7,932 nt of DNA. It comes from Verrucomicrobiota bacterium. Lineage in GTDB: Bacteria > Verrucomicrobiota > Verrucomicrobiia > Verrucomicrobiales > DEV007. The notes under the pieces are model-generated. The model did not search any database. It was given only the letters and a program-made list of their open reading frames with translations, and was not told the origin of the DNA. The DNA is taken from contig JAQCER010000114.1 of assembly GCA_027618625.1 (NCBI GenBank), positions 1 through 7,932 of the forward strand. Direction: 5' to 3'. Positions within the stretch are counted from its first letter, which is position 1. Every line of letters begins with the position of its first letter. Shown here piece by piece: positions 6,666 through 7,932 of this stretch. Both the position numbers and the translations under genes were made by a program.

Positions 6666-6764
6666 CCACCCGAAGCTACGGAAACCAGCCAAGCCGTCAA
6701 CGCCAAGTCGCAAGGAGGATGTCGAATACACGCCCCGAGTCGTTCAGCGACCTGCTCGCACTGG

Positions 6765-7932
6765 TTAGTCCGACGATCCCGGGGTCAAAACCCGCACCTG
6801 CAATGCTGACGGATACACTCGCTGCGTTGCTTTTTGAAAATCTTCCTCGCTGGCCCGGTAGATATCGCAGAATTTCTGTGGATTCCGATCGACGAGAGGA
6901 AACCACGAGCTTTGCACATGCACCATGATGCGATGACCGCGACGGAAGGTGTGATAGGCATCTGGCAGGACAAACTCAACTGCAGTGACTTTGCCAGGCT
7001 CGAATGGGCTGGGCGTCTCGAAACTGTCGCGGAATTTGCCGCGCATGGCCTCGCCCCGTACGAGTTGCTGATAGCCACCCATCTGCACCCCGGCAGGATT
7101 CGGATCCGGGTTGGGGTAGTCGCCGGAATAGACGTCTATCAATTTCACAATCCAGTCAGAATCGGTACCTGTAGTGGAAACCTTCAGCTTGGCAGCGATC
7201 GGCCCGGCGATTGTGATGTCTTCCTCAAGAACGTCGGATGTGTAGACCAGGACATCCGGACGTGATGAAGCGAAGCGCTGATCATCGACCATGTGCTCAC
7301 GGGTCATACCAATCGAGATGTTTGGAACGTATGGAACAGGCTTTGCCGGATCGCTGACGTATTCGTCATACGCACTTTCCCCTGCGCCATCCGCAGCAAC
7401 CGGGCCAAAGGCAAGCCGCCCACCAGGTTGTAAAGAGAGCGACTTCACGGTCGTGTTCTTCGGCGGCCAGCTGTCATACCGCCGCCACTGATTGGTGCCT
7501 GTCTCGAACACAAATGCTTCTGGCAGATTCAGCTTGGGATCGTCTTTCCCCGTCCCCTTTCCTTTTCCCTTCAAAAAATGCTTCAGGAACGGCAGCTCAA
7601 TTTCATTGCGGTAAAACTCCGAAGTTTTCGCATCGAAGCGAACATGACCAAGGCTGTCGCCATCCCCACGTGACCAGCCTCCGTGCGCCCACGGCCCCAT
7701 GACCAGCGTGTTGAAGATCCCCGGATTGTTGCGCTCCACTTCCTTGTAAATATTGAGCGGCCCGTAGAGATCCTCGGCATCGAACCATCCACCAACGGTC
7801 ATGACGGCGGTTTTCACGTTCTTCAGATGCGGGAGAATATTGCGGGATTGCCAGAACGTGTCGTAGCTGCCGTGGCTCATCAGCTCGTCCCAGAATTCAA
7901 TCTTGCCTTTGAAGTATTTCTTGTCGGCGTTG
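6765..7932 (-). CDS. CocE/NonD-family hydrolase (X-Pro dipeptidyl-peptidase-like), C-terminal part
   Basis: These are the last 388 residues of an alpha/beta hydrolase of the CocE/NonD (peptidase S15) family, whose members cleave acyl, ester or peptide bonds. The start lies outside the window, so the catalytic serine and any signal peptide cannot be seen. In the visible part, GGWFDAED (47-54) provides the likely catalytic Asp (D51) and GPWAHGGW (79-86) the likely catalytic His (H83), 32 residues apart, close to the spacing in cocaine esterase. A short Lys/Gly linker (KGKGKGTGK) follows the helical region. After it comes the beta-rich jelly-roll domain typical of the family, from about LSLQPGG to the end, with GHRIMVHVQSSWFP near the C-terminus. 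The stop is at 6765-6767. It is probably upstream of pyrF by chance of gene order; no shared pathway is apparent. Substrate unknown. Confidence 0.92.
   Translation of the reverse strand, partial: NADKKYFKGKIEFWDELMSHGSYDTFWQSRNILPHLKNVKTAVMTVGGWFDAEDLYGPLNIYKEVERNNPGIFNTLVMGPWAHGGWSRGDGDSLGHVRFDAKTSEFYRNEIELPFLKHFLKGKGKGTGKDDPKLNLPEAFVFETGTNQWRRYDSWPPKNTTVKSLSLQPGGRLAFGPVAADGAGESAYDEYVSDPAKPVPYVPNISIGMTREHMVDDQRFASSRPDVLVYTSDVLEEDITIAGPIAAKLKVSTTGTDSDWIVKLIDVYSGDYPNPDPNPAGVQMGGYQQLVRGEAMRGKFRDSFETPSPFEPGKVTAVEFVLPDAYHTFRRGHRIMVHVQSSWFPLVDRNPQKFCDIYRASEEDFQKATQRVYPSALQVRVLTPGSSD

Noticed and set aside
6666..6764. A possible terminator or promoter in the 99-nt gap between the hydrolase gene and pyrF
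   Set aside because: Only a 4-bp stem (GTCG-CTGAA-CGAC) without a T-run is present, and a TTGACG has no acceptable -10 partner at normal spacing, so no site can be supported.
5886..6809. A 307-codon open frame on the plus strand
   Set aside because: It lies opposite pyrF and the end of the hydrolase gene. Its translation has no recognisable motif, while pyrF on the other strand has all its catalytic residues. It is an open antisense frame caused by base composition.

Overview
The window looks like chromosomal DNA from a free-living, moderately GC-rich Gram-negative bacterium. Eight genes all lie on the minus strand, so reading in the direction of transcription runs from position 7932 down to 1. 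My best guess is an Acidobacteriota (Terriglobia-like) member. The basis is a long TatC with a large extra loop, a pyrF of the long (about 255 residue) type, an FmdB-like protein without cysteines, and the general style of the CocE/NonD hydrolase. That assignment rests on recalled family resemblance, not on a search.

Layout in transcription order: (1) the C-terminal 388 residues of a CocE/NonD-family alpha/beta hydrolase (7932-6765, truncated by the window edge); (2) pyrF, orotidine-5'-phosphate decarboxylase (6665-5895); (3) a FAD-dependent oxidoreductase of the geranylgeranyl-reductase/UbiH-like kind (5859-4831); (4) a type III polyketide synthase of the chalcone/alkylpyrone synthase family (4823-3771); (5) a 67-residue FmdB-type protein that has lost every zinc-ligand cysteine (3657-3454); (6) argH, argininosuccinate lyase (3440-2028); (7) a Nudix hydrolase with an atypical Nudix box (2025 or 2031 to 1414); (8) tatC, the Sec-independent (Tat) translocase subunit (1330 or 1387 to the window edge). 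Gaps are short: 99, 35, 7, 113 and 13 nt, then a near-overlap of argH with the Nudix gene, then 26 or 83 nt. No gene-free stretch reaches 300 nt. The largest, 113 nt, separates the PKS from the fmdB-like gene and holds a weak promoter-like arrangement.

Functionally this is a mixed housekeeping string: pyrimidine synthesis (pyrF), arginine synthesis (argH), nucleotide clean-up (Nudix) and protein export (tatC). A two-gene secondary-metabolism cassette, oxidoreductase plus type III PKS with a 7-nt gap, sits inside it. The cassette is the best candidate for a little-described system: it resembles the alkylpyrone/alkylresorcinol cassettes of other bacteria but has no adjacent methyltransferase in view. 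The other notable points are the TatC architecture (about 100 extra periplasmic residues plus a histidine-rich C-terminal tail), the Cys-free FmdB-like protein, the altered Nudix box, and a marked excess of the palindrome CGATCG. I saw no RNA genes, CRISPR arrays, insertion sequences or convincing terminators.
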